Notes: generated by a model from the letters alone, not told the origin. A DNA stretch of 64,000 bases from Chryseobacterium sp. 52 (GCF_002754245.1 NZ_PEEX01000001.1:2894001-2958000); one strand, 5' to 3'. Counted from the stretch's first letter, positions 1 through 8,224 are shown. Translations and numbers: made by a program.

Positions 1-70
1 CACACGAAGGTGCACTTCCTCCTTTGATTGTTTTCAAATCTTTTTTAGATAATCTTTTTAAATTTTTCAT
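1..70 (-). CDS. GG-leader (bacteriocin-like) small peptide, truncated by window edge
   Basis: An ATG at 68-70 on the minus strand opens a frame that runs off the window after 23 residues. It reads MKNLKRLSKKDLKTIKGG followed by SAPSC. A short Lys/Leu-rich leader, the pattern LSKKDLKxIKGG and a double glycine at residues 17-18 match the leaders of bacteriocin-like peptides that are common in Chryseobacterium. Family knowledge: such leaders are cleaved after GG by C39-type peptidase-transporters. The core after GG starts SAPSC and is cut off, so its length and any modification are unknown. No transporter is visible inside the window. The leader is clear; the function is inferred. Confidence 0.7.
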   Translation of the reverse strand, partial: MKNLKRLSKKDLKTIKGGSAPSC

Positions 71-97
71 AATGTATATATTGATTTTTTGATGGTA

Positions 98-127
98 CTA
101 ATATAGAGATATTTAATTATTTCACAA
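98..127 (-). promoter_or_regulatory. candidate Bacteroidota promoter for the GG-leader peptide
   Basis: On the minus strand a TTG (125-127) lies 19 bases upstream of TATATTAG (98-105). The latter is one base from the Bacteroidota -7 consensus TAnnTTTG. It sits about 28 bases before the ATG of the peptide gene. Seen by eye only. Confidence 0.35.
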
Positions 128-197
128 GATCGTGTATTAATAGTAACGTTTTTACTTGTATTCCAAAAATCACTACATTCGTAGAAAATGAATTTAT

Positions 198-2600
198 ATG
201 AAGATAAAACTAACAATTTGCCTTCTGGCATTTCTCAATTTCTATGATGCTCAGGAGAATATTACGTATCAAAAACCTTCTGCAGAGATTCTAAAGCTTG
301 CAGACTACGAGAGACCTCCAAGCGTTCTGATGAACAGCAAAAAAGATTGGGTAGTTTTTACTTACCGTCCTACATACAAAACACTTGAAGACCTTAATCA
401 GCAGGAAATGAAACTGGCAGGATTAAGAATCAATCCCGTTACTAATATTTCAAGCAGTGTAACATACTCAAATAATCTGAAGATCAGAAAGATCAATGAT
501 AAAAATGAGACTCAGGTAAAGAACCTTCCTGCCAATCCTAAAATTACTTATATTTCATTTTCACCGGACGAAAAAAAACTGGCGTTTACCAATACGACAG
601 CTAAAGGAGTTGAACTATGGATGGTAGATATGGAAACCGCTTCGGCTAAAAAAATTACTGGGGACAATCTTAACGCAAACTTAGGAACACCTTACAGCTG
701 GTATAATGATTCACAGAGTTTTCTGATCAGAACCCTTCCTCAGAACAGACCTGCGCTGATTGATGCCAGTAAAGATCTTCCAACCGGACCTATTGTTTCT
801 ACAGCTGACGGTAAAGTTTCCCAAAACAGAACCTACCAGGATCTTTTAAAGAATCCTCAGGATGAAAAAAACTTCGAGGTTCTTACAGCTTCTGAAATCT
901 ATAATGCAGATCTTAACGGAACTCTTAAAAAAGTAAAAGATCAGGATATGTATTCAGGTTTAAGCTTTTCTCCGGACGGAAATTATTTAATGGCGACTGT
1001 CATCAAAAAACCATTTTCCTATATCGTTCCTTTAAACAGATTTCCCATGACGGCAACTGTCTATGATATGAAAGGAAATACTGTAAAAGTAGTAAACGAT
1101 GTGCCTCTGAATGAAATAATGCCTAAAGGATTTTCATCTGTAAGAGCAGGGAAAAGAAGTATGTTCTGGAGAAGCGATGCACCGGCTACATTATTGTTTG
1201 CAGAAGCATTGGACGGAGGTGATCAGTCTAAAATAGCAGAATACAGAGATGAGATCTTTACATGGGAAGCCCCGTTTTCCGCCGCTCCGAAATCTTTCTT
1301 CAAAACAAAACAGAGATTTGAAGGCGTAAGCTGGACTAATGACCATTATGCTGTAGTTTCTGAAGGTTGGTATGACACAAGAAATACAAAATCTTTCTTA
1401 GTTGACCTTAATAACGGAGAATCAAAAACCATTGATGATAGAAACTATCAGGATGTTTACAGTGATCCCGGGAATTTTAACACCGCTAAAAATCAGTACG
1501 GCAGATCTGTTATTGATATGAAAGGAGGAAAGGCTTATCTTATCGGAGATGGATTTACGAAAGAGGGGCAGCATCCTTTTATAGACGAAATGGATGTGAA
1601 ATCACTTAAAAAGAAAAGACTCTATACTTCCAATGTGAAGAACGCTAAAGAAGAGATCATCGATATTCTTAATCCTTCAAAAGGAGAAATATTAACGACT
1701 CAACAGTCTCCAAGCCTGTATCCGAACTATTTTAAAAAGAATATTAAATCTAATAAAGCAGAAGCGGTAACCAATTTTGCCAATCCTTTTGAAAGCATTA
1801 AAGATGTATATAAAGAAGTAATTACCTACAAAAGAAATGACGGGGTTACTTTAACAGGGACGCTTTATCTGCCTGCGAATTACGACAGAAAAGCTAAGAA
1901 GGAGAAACTTCCTCTGCTGATCTGGGCTTATCCTACAGAATACAAGGATAAAAATACGGCAGGCCAGAACACCCAGAACCCGAACGACTTTACATTCCCA
2001 TATTACGGATCTTTCGTATACTGGACCACAAAAGGCTATGCTGTTTTGGATGATGCTTCTTTCCCCATCATTGGAGAAGGAAAAACAGAACCGAACGATA
2101 CTTTCATTCCACAATTGGTAGCCAACGGAAGAGCAGCTATTGATGCGGTAGATCAGTTAGGGTATATCGACAGAACCAAAGTAGCGGTTGGTGGTCACTC
2201 TTATGGAGCATTTATGACGGCTAATCTTTTAACCCATTCCAAAGATTATGCCTGTGGTATTGCAAGAAGTGGGGCTTATAACAGAACTCTAACGCCATTT
2301 GGATTCCAGAGCGAACAAAGAAATTACTGGGATATTCCGGAGATCTACAACACAATGTCTCCGTTTATGAATGCAGACAAAATGAAGACCCCATTGCTTT
2401 TAATTCATGGGGATGCCGATAACAATCCGGGAACTTTCACTTTGCAGACAGAAAGGTATTTCCAGGCCCTGAAAAATTTAGGAGCTCCTGTGAAAATGGT
2501 TCTTCTTCCAAAAGAAGCGCATGGTTATGTTGCTAAAGAAAATATCTTACACCTTTTATGGGAACAGGATCAGTTTCTTGAGAAATGTTTGAAGAAATAA
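198..2600 (+). CDS. S9 family (prolyl oligopeptidase-type) secreted serine peptidase, S9D-like
   Basis: An 800-residue secreted peptidase. The first 18 or so residues form a signal peptide ending in YDAQ. The N-terminal two thirds contain WD40/beta-propeller-like stretches such as SFSPDEKKLAF and SFSPDGNYLMA. The C-terminal third is an alpha/beta hydrolase with the nucleophile elbow GGHSYGAF (Ser668), HGDAD (likely acid Asp741) and KEAHGY (likely His775). The residues after the elbow, CGIARSGAYNRTLTPFGFQ, closely resemble plant chloroplast glutamyl endopeptidase, so the S9D branch is more likely than classical prolyl oligopeptidase or DPP-IV. The natural substrate is not known; scavenging of peptides in the periplasm or outside the cell is inferred. 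A strong terminator follows directly, so it is probably monocistronic. Confidence 0.9.
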   Translation: MKIKLTICLLAFLNFYDAQENITYQKPSAEILKLADYERPPSVLMNSKKDWVVFTYRPTYKTLEDLNQQEMKLAGLRINPVTNISSSVTYSNNLKIRKINDKNETQVKNLPANPKITYISFSPDEKKLAFTNTTAKGVELWMVDMETASAKKITGDNLNANLGTPYSWYNDSQSFLIRTLPQNRPALIDASKDLPTGPIVSTADGKVSQNRTYQDLLKNPQDEKNFEVLTASEIYNADLNGTLKKVKDQDMYSGLSFSPDGNYLMATVIKKPFSYIVPLNRFPMTATVYDMKGNTVKVVNDVPLNEIMPKGFSSVRAGKRSMFWRSDAPATLLFAEALDGGDQSKIAEYRDEIFTWEAPFSAAPKSFFKTKQRFEGVSWTNDHYAVVSEGWYDTRNTKSFLVDLNNGESKTIDDRNYQDVYSDPGNFNTAKNQYGRSVIDMKGGKAYLIGDGFTKEGQHPFIDEMDVKSLKKKRLYTSNVKNAKEEIIDILNPSKGEILTTQQSPSLYPNYFKKNIKSNKAEAVTNFANPFESIKDVYKEVITYKRNDGVTLTGTLYLPANYDRKAKKEKLPLLIWAYPTEYKDKNTAGQNTQNPNDFTFPYYGSFVYWTTKGYAVLDDASFPIIGEGKTEPNDTFIPQLVANGRAAIDAVDQLGYIDRTKVAVGGHSYGAFMTANLLTHSKDYACGIARSGAYNRTLTPFGFQSEQRNYWDIPEIYNTMSPFMNADKMKTPLLLIHGDADNNPGTFTLQTERYFQALKNLGAPVKMVLLPKEAHGYVAKENILHLLWEQDQFLEKCLKK

Positions 2601-2616
2601 AATAATTTAACAGAAT

Positions 2617-2645
2617 GCCCGTTCCAATTACGAACGGGCTTTTTA
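2617..2645 (+). terminator. rho-independent terminator of the S9 peptidase gene
   Basis: Stem GCCCGTTC (2617-2624) pairs with GAACGGGC (2632-2639) over a 7-base loop and is followed by TTTTT. It overlaps the first codons of the longest open frame at 2615, which is why a later start was chosen for the next gene. Confidence 0.9.
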
Positions 2646-2665
2646 ATTTCTTTTTTATAATAACT

Positions 2666-3391
2666 ATGATGAAAATAACCTGCATTTTATTTTTGATTCC
2701 TGCTTCAGGTTTCGGTCAATTATCTCCTGAAATCAATAAACTGTATGGCGAGTTATTAAAAAGTAAACGTGTTGAATCTGCTGCCATTGGGTACGGAGGA
2801 TCCGAAAGCGAAGTGTATAAATTGTTTACAGAGTTCAATAAAAAAGCTTCTGATAAAGAAGTGGAATATATTGCTTTTAATGGCAGCCCTGTAGCTAAAG
2901 CTTATAGTTCATATGCTGTTTTCAATAGAAAACTTAAAACATTGGATCAATTGTTTGATTCTTATCTGAAAAACAATGAACCTATAAGTATTATTCAGGG
3001 CTGTGTAGGATCTAATTCACATTTAGCAGATGAACTTTACAAGATGGTCTTCTGGGAAAAAGATAATATAAAAGCCACGGAGGTTTACAGAAAGGAAAAA
3101 GACAGTATTAAAAGCCTTAAAAATTCAGAGCAGAACCTTTTAGATTTTATTGAGACATTTGATACTGAGGAATCAAAATGGACCGTAAAAGAAATTGATT
3201 CAGTTTTAATAAAATTTGATTGTATGGTCCTTAATAATCCATCTTCACCAAAGAGTTTGGTAGAGCTTATTACCGGATGTTATTACTACATAGAAAAAAA
3301 GCATCCTGAATATCATAATAAACTGGCTTACTTCGAAAAAAAGTATAATTCTGAAGAGATCAAGAAATATCTGGAGTTTTGTAGTAAATAG
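2666..3391 (+). CDS. secreted protein of unknown function
   Basis: I do not recognise the family. The open frame begins at 2615, but that start lies inside the upstream terminator hairpin. The ATG at 2666 (or the next codon, 2669) gives a clean signal peptide, MMKITCILFLIPASGFGQ, typical of Flavobacteriia. The mature part of about 220 residues is soluble, Lys/Glu/Ser-rich and mostly helical in composition. It has Cys in YIIQGCVG-like and ITGCYYY contexts and in the C-terminal EFCSK. There are no membrane segments or recognisable catalytic motifs. It may share a transcript with the next gene 59 bases downstream. Confidence 0.6.
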   Translation: MMKITCILFLIPASGFGQLSPEINKLYGELLKSKRVESAAIGYGGSESEVYKLFTEFNKKASDKEVEYIAFNGSPVAKAYSSYAVFNRKLKTLDQLFDSYLKNNEPISIIQGCVGSNSHLADELYKMVFWEKDNIKATEVYRKEKDSIKSLKNSEQNLLDFIETFDTEESKWTVKEIDSVLIKFDCMVLNNPSSPKSLVELITGCYYYIEKKHPEYHNKLAYFEKKYNSEEIKKYLEFCSK

Positions 3392-3450
3392 CCTGATTGA
3401 AAATAAATCCATAAATTTTAGTCGTTTTAATTTTCCTAACAATTTTTTCC

Positions 3451-3900
3451 ATGCCAATACTTAGACGTTTTGAACAAAGTAAAGAAACATTAGAGGAGTT
3501 TTATAAAGAATTTATCCCAAAACCTGATAATCAAATAGCAGATGGTGGAACTCCAATGCTGGAAGTTTTGAAATCTATCAATACAATATTTAAGGAAACT
3601 GTTTTGTATGGATTAACTTCTCATGCATCATTGCTTTTATTTAATGATGATCATAAGAATTCAGAGTATTATATAGTTATTATTGCGCTTAAGTCTAGGT
3701 ATTATGGTGAATATAGGATTGAGTATGTGATTCCGGAAAATGACAGCCCTTGGAAAGGGGCCACTGTAAATGGCAGTTGTCAAACATTAGATGAATTTGA
3801 AAAAATGATTGTAATATCAATGTACAAATCTGGAGGCTGGAAAAATAATCTTGAATTAGATAATTTATATCAAAGCATAGGCAAAAACTCGTTCATTTGA
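3451..3900 (+). CDS. small cytoplasmic protein of unknown function
   Basis: A 149-residue acidic protein with no signal peptide or membrane segment. Features are an Asp/Asn-rich middle (FNDDHKNSEYYIVIIALKSRYY) and alternating strands and helices. The size and the patterns YYGEYRIEYVIPEND and MYKSGGWKNN suggest a small alpha/beta domain such as those of immunity or SMI1-like proteins. That is only an impression; no family can be named. It ends directly at a strong hairpin terminator shared with the convergent HAD gene. Confidence 0.5.
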   Translation: MPILRRFEQSKETLEEFYKEFIPKPDNQIADGGTPMLEVLKSINTIFKETVLYGLTSHASLLLFNDDHKNSEYYIVIIALKSRYYGEYRIEYVIPENDSPWKGATVNGSCQTLDEFEKMIVISMYKSGGWKNNLELDNLYQSIGKNSFI

Positions 3901-3912
3901 ACGAGTTTTTTT
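3885..3912. terminator. bidirectional terminator between convergent genes
   Basis: AAACTCGTTC (3885-3894) pairs with GAACGAGTTT (3899-3908) over a 4-base loop. A runs lie on the left and T runs on the right, so it can end both the plus-strand gene finishing at 3900 and the minus-strand HAD gene finishing at 3912. Confidence 0.9.
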
Positions 3913-4601
3913 TATAAATACTTCAGTACTTCATTAATGTTCTTCAATTCCATGAAATTGTCATGCTCTAAGTGATGTTCATGCTGCTCATGGTTCCATG
4001 TCACATGATAAGGAATGTGCGCGGCAAAACCTCCGATCTCCAGTACAGGCAGGATATCTGATTTAATAGAATTTCCAAGCATTAGAAAGTTTTCAGGCCT
4101 GCAGTCCAGATGCTTTAGCAGCTTTTGATAATCGTTTTCTTTCTTGTCACTCATAATTTCGATATGGTGAAAATAGTCCTGCAATCCCGAATTTTTAAGC
4201 TTACGTTCCTGATCCAGAAGATCCCCTTTTGTAGCCACGACCAATCTGTATTTTCCTTTTAGAGTATCTAAAGTTTCAGTCACTCCTTCCAATAATTCTA
4301 TAGGCTTTTGCAGTAGCTCCTGACCGATCTCAATCGTTCTGTTGATCAATTGCATAGATGCTGTACCACCTGAAACCCTGCTCACAGTTTCAATCATGCA
4401 GAGCATAAAACCTTTTACTCCATAACCGTACAGATGAAGATTCTGCATTTCGGTTTTAAATAACTCCTGAGAAACAGAATGCTGTGGAAGATAGTCTTCA
4501 AGGAGCATACAGAATTCCTTTTCGGCTTCCTGAAAATAAGGCTCATTGATCCAAAGCGTATCATCTGCATCAAAGGCAATCGTTGTGATATGATTATTCA
4601 T
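3912..4601 (-). CDS. HAD superfamily hydrolase (phosphatase)
   Basis: A cytoplasmic HAD phosphohydrolase of 229 residues when started at the ATG at 4601. The longer frame to 4628 would need a TTG start. Motif I is DADDTLW, with nucleophile Asp11 and acid/base Asp13. A helical cap follows, then VVATKGD (motif II, Thr), the Lys region around KENDYQK and the motif IV-like LGNSIKSD. The C-terminus is unusually His-rich (WNHEQHEHHLEHD). Length and motifs fit COG1011-type phosphatases such as nucleotidase YjjG; the substrate cannot be read from sequence. It is divergent from a Crp/Fnr regulator 78 bases away, which may control it. Confidence 0.85.
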   Translation of the reverse strand: MNNHITTIAFDADDTLWINEPYFQEAEKEFCMLLEDYLPQHSVSQELFKTEMQNLHLYGYGVKGFMLCMIETVSRVSGGTASMQLINRTIEIGQELLQKPIELLEGVTETLDTLKGKYRLVVATKGDLLDQERKLKNSGLQDYFHHIEIMSDKKENDYQKLLKHLDCRPENFLMLGNSIKSDILPVLEIGGFAAHIPYHVTWNHEQHEHHLEHDNFMELKNINEVLKYL

Positions 4602-4656
4602 TTTACTTTTGTATTTTTCTGAGGACAAAATTCAGTATAAAAATTCAATCATAAAA

Positions 4657-4668
4657 GGACATTTGTCC
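4657..4668. promoter_or_regulatory. short palindrome between the HAD and Crp/Fnr genes, possible operator
   Basis: GGACA (4657-4661) and TGTCC (4664-4668) form a perfect inverted repeat with a 2-base spacer. It ends 10 bases before the ATG of the Crp/Fnr gene, in the divergent intergenic region. Autoregulation by the dimeric regulator is an inference. Confidence 0.35.
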
Positions 4669-4678
4669 CGGATCATAT

Positions 4679-5242
4679 ATGTTACGGACTAACCAGCTAT
4701 TTTTAAATTATTTAGAAAACCTTTACGAAAAGCAGGAGCGTAAAGAAGATATTCTAATAAAACCTTTTTCCAAAGGTCAAAGGATATTCACCCAAAACGA
4801 AAAGCCTTCTAAAGTACTATTGATCAAAGAGGGGATCACCAAATGTTTTTTCGTGGAGGAAAATGACAAAGAATATATTGTTGAATTTCTTGGAGAAGGA
4901 GAGATTATTGGGGAAATAGAACTGATCCGCAATATTTCATGTCTGTGCAGTATTGAAGCGGTAACGGATGTAACCGTTTATGCGGTGGCTATTCCTTATT
5001 TTAAGTCTTTAATCAAAAACGATCTTTCATTGAACAACCATCTGCTGGACGTATTCGCTGAACGTATTGTTAATACCTCCAAAAGAGCATCTTACCAGCA
5101 ATTATATGCCGCAGAACATACTTTAGCTCAGCTTCTTGCACTACAGAAACAGCAGGGAATTGAGATTTCAAAAGAAGATATGGCTGCTTACCTGGGAATT
5201 ACGGTAAGAAGTCTGAACAGAGCTTTAAAGAATTTGAAATGA
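4679..5242 (+). CDS. Crp/Fnr family transcriptional regulator
   Basis: A 187-residue one-component regulator. The N-terminal cyclic-nucleotide-binding-type beta-roll (about residues 20-125) shows the signature flow FSKGQRIFTQNEKPSKVLLIKEG and FLGEGEIIGEIELI. A dimerisation helix follows. The short C-terminal helix-turn-helix (about 150-187) contains SKEDMAAYLGITVRSLNRALKNL. The canonical cAMP-contact RxxS of E. coli Crp is not evident, so the effector is unknown, as is usual in Bacteroidota. Cys pairs typical of an Fnr iron-sulfur cluster are also absent. The gene is divergent from the HAD phosphatase and has a palindrome just before its start. Confidence 0.88.
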   Translation: MLRTNQLFLNYLENLYEKQERKEDILIKPFSKGQRIFTQNEKPSKVLLIKEGITKCFFVEENDKEYIVEFLGEGEIIGEIELIRNISCLCSIEAVTDVTVYAVAIPYFKSLIKNDLSLNNHLLDVFAERIVNTSKRASYQQLYAAEHTLAQLLALQKQQGIEISKEDMAAYLGITVRSLNRALKNLK

Positions 5243-5415
5243 TACTGTGTTACAAAAAAGAGTTTCTGTATTATAATTATTTATTAATTTGAAATGTATT
5301 TATTTATAGGTGTTGCTTTAAATTTTATATAAATAATAGAATAATAGTGGTATTTTGATGGGGGTGTATTTTGATTTTATTAAATTTGTACTGAAAATAA
5401 ATTGAATTGATATCG

Positions 5416-5919
5416 ATGGAAGAAATCACGTTCCGAAATGCTATTTTAACTGACTTAAAAAGAATTGTAGAAATATATAATTCAACAGTTGCTTCAAGAA
5501 TGGTGACGGCAGATGTAGAAGAAGTTTCTGTAGAAAGTAAACAAGAATGGTTTGCTGCCCATCAACCTGAGACCAGACCGCTTTGGGTAGTCGAAAATCA
5601 TGACGGTCAGATCATAGGATGGGTAAGCTTCACCTCCTTCCATCAAAGAGCTGCTTACAGTGGAACAGTCGAGGTGAGTATTTATCTGGACGAAAGTTGC
5701 CGTGGAAAAGGATATGGCAAAACAATTCTTCAATACTGTATTGATAACGCTGGAAAATTCGGGGTGAATAATCTGGTAGCACTTATTTTCCTTCACAATG
5801 AACCCAGTTTGAAACTATTCAGATATTTTGGATTTGAAGATTGGGGAATGCTTCCCGATGTGGCTGTTTTGGATGGGGTAGAAAGAAGTTTGGTGATTTT
5901 AGGAAAGAGAATTGAGTAA
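5416..5919 (+). CDS. GNAT N-acetyltransferase, phosphinothricin acetyltransferase-like
   Basis: A 167-residue acetyltransferase; ATG 5416 is used because the longer frame starts with TTG at 5407. The acetyl-CoA pyrophosphate loop RGKGYG lies at residues 96-101 within SIYLDESCRGKGYGKTILQY. The TSFHQRAAYSGTVEVSIY strand and the NEPSLKLFRYFGFEDWGMLPDVAVLDG end match the PAT/MddA subgroup. These enzymes acetylate phosphinothricin-like amino acids or methionine derivatives; the natural substrate here is unknown. It stands alone behind a 173-base AT-rich intergenic stretch and is followed by a REP-like sequence. Confidence 0.85.
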   Translation: MEEITFRNAILTDLKRIVEIYNSTVASRMVTADVEEVSVESKQEWFAAHQPETRPLWVVENHDGQIIGWVSFTSFHQRAAYSGTVEVSIYLDESCRGKGYGKTILQYCIDNAGKFGVNNLVALIFLHNEPSLKLFRYFGFEDWGMLPDVAVLDGVERSLVILGKRIE

Positions 5920-5921
5920 GC

Positions 5922-5956
5922 TGTCATTGCGAGAAGCAAAGCGACGAAGCAATCTC
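5922..5956. repeat. REP-like extragenic palindromic element, single copy
   Basis: The stretch contains TGTCATTGCGAG, then AAGCAAAGCGACGAAGC, then AATCTC. It resembles the short extragenic repeats of this core sequence that are scattered through many bacterial genomes. ATTGC (5926-5930) and GCAAT (5949-5953) are inverted. I found no second copy in this window. Confidence 0.5.
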
Positions 5957-6003
5957 AGAATGTTATCCTTTACATCATTAGGATCTTTTTAAGGAGATAA
6001 GAT

Positions 6004-6495
6004 TTAGGTGATATTCAAATCAGTATATTTTAGATAAATCATTTTAACTCTCCATTTTTCTAAAGTGTGAATGATTTCTTCCAAATTTCGATCTTTATTG
6101 AGTATAATAATTCCGTTGTAAATAGGATAGTCATCAATTTTTAGATGATATGCATCTAGGATTTCCTGTGGATTATCAAAAGCTGATGTAATATATTTTG
6201 CTAAGGTAATGATAAGACCAACATTATATTCAGATTTGTAAAATGTAAGCTCCTCTTCTCCAGATGGAACTTCTATGGTTGATCGTATATATTTTTCGTA
6301 GGATAATATAGCAAGACGATAGATTGATTCATATTCATACTTTTGATCCAGGGTTCCCCACCAGTCAATACTAAATTCTTCATTCAACAAATGTTTGGTA
6401 GCGTTGTTTAGACCTTTGATGATAATTTGTAGTCTTGTGATATTTTGATCAAAATGCAGAGCCGCATTTCGTATTTGATCTATTGTTAGATCCAT
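6004..6495 (-). CDS. small protein of unknown function, possible immunity protein
   Basis: A 163-residue cytoplasmic protein of unknown family, predicted mainly helical. It has Trp-containing FSIDWWGTLDQKYEYESIY and FTLEKWRVKMIYLKY-like ends. There are no signal peptide, membrane segments or catalytic motifs. It lies 15 bases downstream of a 71-codon open frame that lacks any ATG. A short, apparently truncated frame followed closely by a small acidic helical protein is the usual look of a toxin remnant with its immunity gene. This is contextual inference only. Confidence 0.5.
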   Translation of the reverse strand: MDLTIDQIRNAALHFDQNITRLQIIIKGLNNATKHLLNEEFSIDWWGTLDQKYEYESIYRLAILSYEKYIRSTIEVPSGEEELTFYKSEYNVGLIITLAKYITSAFDNPQEILDAYHLKIDDYPIYNGIIILNKDRNLEEIIHTLEKWRVKMIYLKYTDLNIT

Positions 6496-6510
6496 TTCTC
6501 TCTATTTTTA

Positions 6511-6726
6511 TTATTCACTTTTAAAAGGAGGTTCCTTATCCTTTTTAATATAAATGTAACGATTTTTTATACCGTTTTGAAGTATTAATTTCTTTTTATT
6601 ATTGATCAGTTTATAGATGAAATTTTTATCTGTGTCTTCAAGAATAAAGATCAAGTCGCGAGGTACTCTGAATCTACCTGTGAGGAGGAATACTATTTTT
6701 GATGGTTTAATGATTCTGGGTACCAA
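6511..6726 (-). pseudogene. 71-codon open frame without ATG; possible gene remnant (toxin C-terminus?)
   Basis: The frame starts only at a TTG (6724-6726), immediately after the very strong terminator of the MATE gene. It contains no Met. It encodes a basic peptide (GRFRVPRDLIFILEDTDKNFIYKL then Lys/Asn-rich to KEPPFKSE). It could be a TTG-started small protein. The better reading is the surviving 3' end of a larger gene cut by a rearrangement, because the next gene follows at toxin/immunity-like spacing. No family is recognised. Confidence 0.35.
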
Positions 6727-6728
6727 AA

Positions 6729-6771
6729 ATACAAAAGCGCGCGGAGTCTTTGACTCCGCGCGCTTTTGTAT
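6729..6771. terminator. very strong bidirectional hairpin terminator
   Basis: Perfect 20-base arms (6729-6748 and 6752-6771) surround a 3-base TTT loop. The core is GCGCGCGGAGTC paired with GACTCCGCGCGC, flanked by AAAA and TTTT. It ends the minus-strand MATE gene. Confidence 0.9.
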
Positions 6772-6783
6772 CTATTTATTTAA

Positions 6784-8145
6784 TTAAGAATTCTGCTTAA
6801 TTCTCTTCGCAGACATATTCAGAAATCGTTTCACAAGGAAAACTGCAGAAACAGTCAGTCCCAGTCCTAATGCGATCCACATTCCGAAAGCTCCCATTTT
6901 CATCGTTACACAAAGGAAATACCCTAATGGAATCGTAATCACCCAGTAAGCGATAAAAGTGTAGATCGATGGTATCTTTACATCCTGAAGGCCTCTAAGC
7001 ATTCCCAGGGCTGTTACCTGAACTCCGTCTGAAAGCTGGAATAAAGCAGCGATGATCATTAATTTTGAAGCCAGCATAATGACTTCAACTTCCTCTTTTT
7101 TAGTAAAGAAAGTCGGAAGTATATTTCTTCCCAGAATGAAAACCAATCCGCAGATACACATGAAAATAAAAGCTATTTTCAGGTTGTTGATCCCCATCTT
7201 TCTTAATTCAACAAAATTCTGTTCACCCAGTTTTCTTCCGATCATAACCGTTGACGCCACACTGAACCCTACACATAAGTTGAAAGTAAATGAAGCCATA
7301 CTCAGAGCGATCTGGTGGGAAGCGATATCGTGGGCCGAGATCAGTCCGCAAATAAAGGCTGCCCCTGCGAAAGCGGTTACTTCAAAAAACATCTGTAAAG
7401 CGGTAGGTAAACCAAGCTTCACCATTTTATCAAACATATTTTTAGAGAAAATCTGAATTTTCAGAGAGAAATCTTTGATATAACGTCTTGTTTTCTCTTC
7501 TTTAACCAATACAACGTACAGAAAGACTACCATGAAAATTCTGGAGATCAACGTCGCTAAAGCTGACCCTTTTACCCCCATTTCAGGGAAGATCCAAAGT
7601 CCTTTGATGAAGACATAGTTCAGTACAATGTTGATGATGTTGGCAATGATGGTGGCCTTTGTAACACCTATCGTATACGAAAGGCCTTCAGAAACTTCAC
7701 GAAGCGTCTGAAAAGCCATAAACGGAATCATACTGATTGCCATAATACCCAGGAAATCTACCGTATTGGGAATGATTTTGGCCGGCTGTCCGGAATGATA
7801 GAGTAGAGGCATCCCTAAAAGCAAAAGCCCCATTAAAATGATTCCGACAGACATATTGATGACGAACCCATGGCTGAATACAGAATTAATAGTTCCGTGA
7901 TCCTGCTTGGAGTGTGCCTCAGAAACCAATGGCGGTATAGCGAAAGAAAATCCCAGTGCGAATACAAACACGGAGAAAAATACAGCATTTCCCAAAGAAA
8001 CAGAAGCCAATGCATCTGCACCTAAAAGTTTTCCGACAATAATATTGTCGAACAGATTCACTGAGACCTGCCCCACCTGCGTAAGCATTACAGGCAGAGC
8101 CAAAGTCAGGCATTCTTTTGTATAGTTTTTGTTTAAAAAGTTCAT
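6784..8145 (-). CDS. MATE family efflux transporter
   Basis: A 453-residue inner-membrane protein with about 12 hydrophobic segments in two similar halves. The first half starts TLALPVMLTQVGQVSVNLFDNIIVGKLLGADALASVSLG and the second GLPTALQMFFEVTAFAGAAFICG, the hallmark of NorM-type MATE exporters. These exchange Na+ or H+ for cationic drugs or metabolites. Length matches the family. No neighbour suggests a specific substrate, and no regulator is adjacent. It is probably monocistronic, with the strong hairpin right after its stop codon. Confidence 0.92.
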   Translation of the reverse strand: MNFLNKNYTKECLTLALPVMLTQVGQVSVNLFDNIIVGKLLGADALASVSLGNAVFFSVFVFALGFSFAIPPLVSEAHSKQDHGTINSVFSHGFVINMSVGIILMGLLLLGMPLLYHSGQPAKIIPNTVDFLGIMAISMIPFMAFQTLREVSEGLSYTIGVTKATIIANIINIVLNYVFIKGLWIFPEMGVKGSALATLISRIFMVVFLYVVLVKEEKTRRYIKDFSLKIQIFSKNMFDKMVKLGLPTALQMFFEVTAFAGAAFICGLISAHDIASHQIALSMASFTFNLCVGFSVASTVMIGRKLGEQNFVELRKMGINNLKIAFIFMCICGLVFILGRNILPTFFTKKEEVEVIMLASKLMIIAALFQLSDGVQVTALGMLRGLQDVKIPSIYTFIAYWVITIPLGYFLCVTMKMGAFGMWIALGLGLTVSAVFLVKRFLNMSAKRIKQNS

Positions 8146-8192
8146 GATATTTTATGATTCATATAGAGTTTAATACTTAAAATTGTCCAAAA

Positions 8193-8224
8193 AAAAATTT
8201 GCAGTAAGGCTACTGCAAATTTTT
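8193..8224. terminator. terminator of the sigma-54-type regulator gene
   Basis: A 14-base stem (8193-8206 with 8211-8224; core TTTGCAGTA / TACTGCAAA) has a 4-base loop. A run of A on the plus strand gives a U tract on the minus-strand transcript of the regulator that ends at 8249. Confidence 0.85.

Noticed and set aside
2615..2665. Upstream ATG extending the unknown secreted protein
   Set aside because: It lies within the terminator hairpin of the previous gene and hides the signal peptide.
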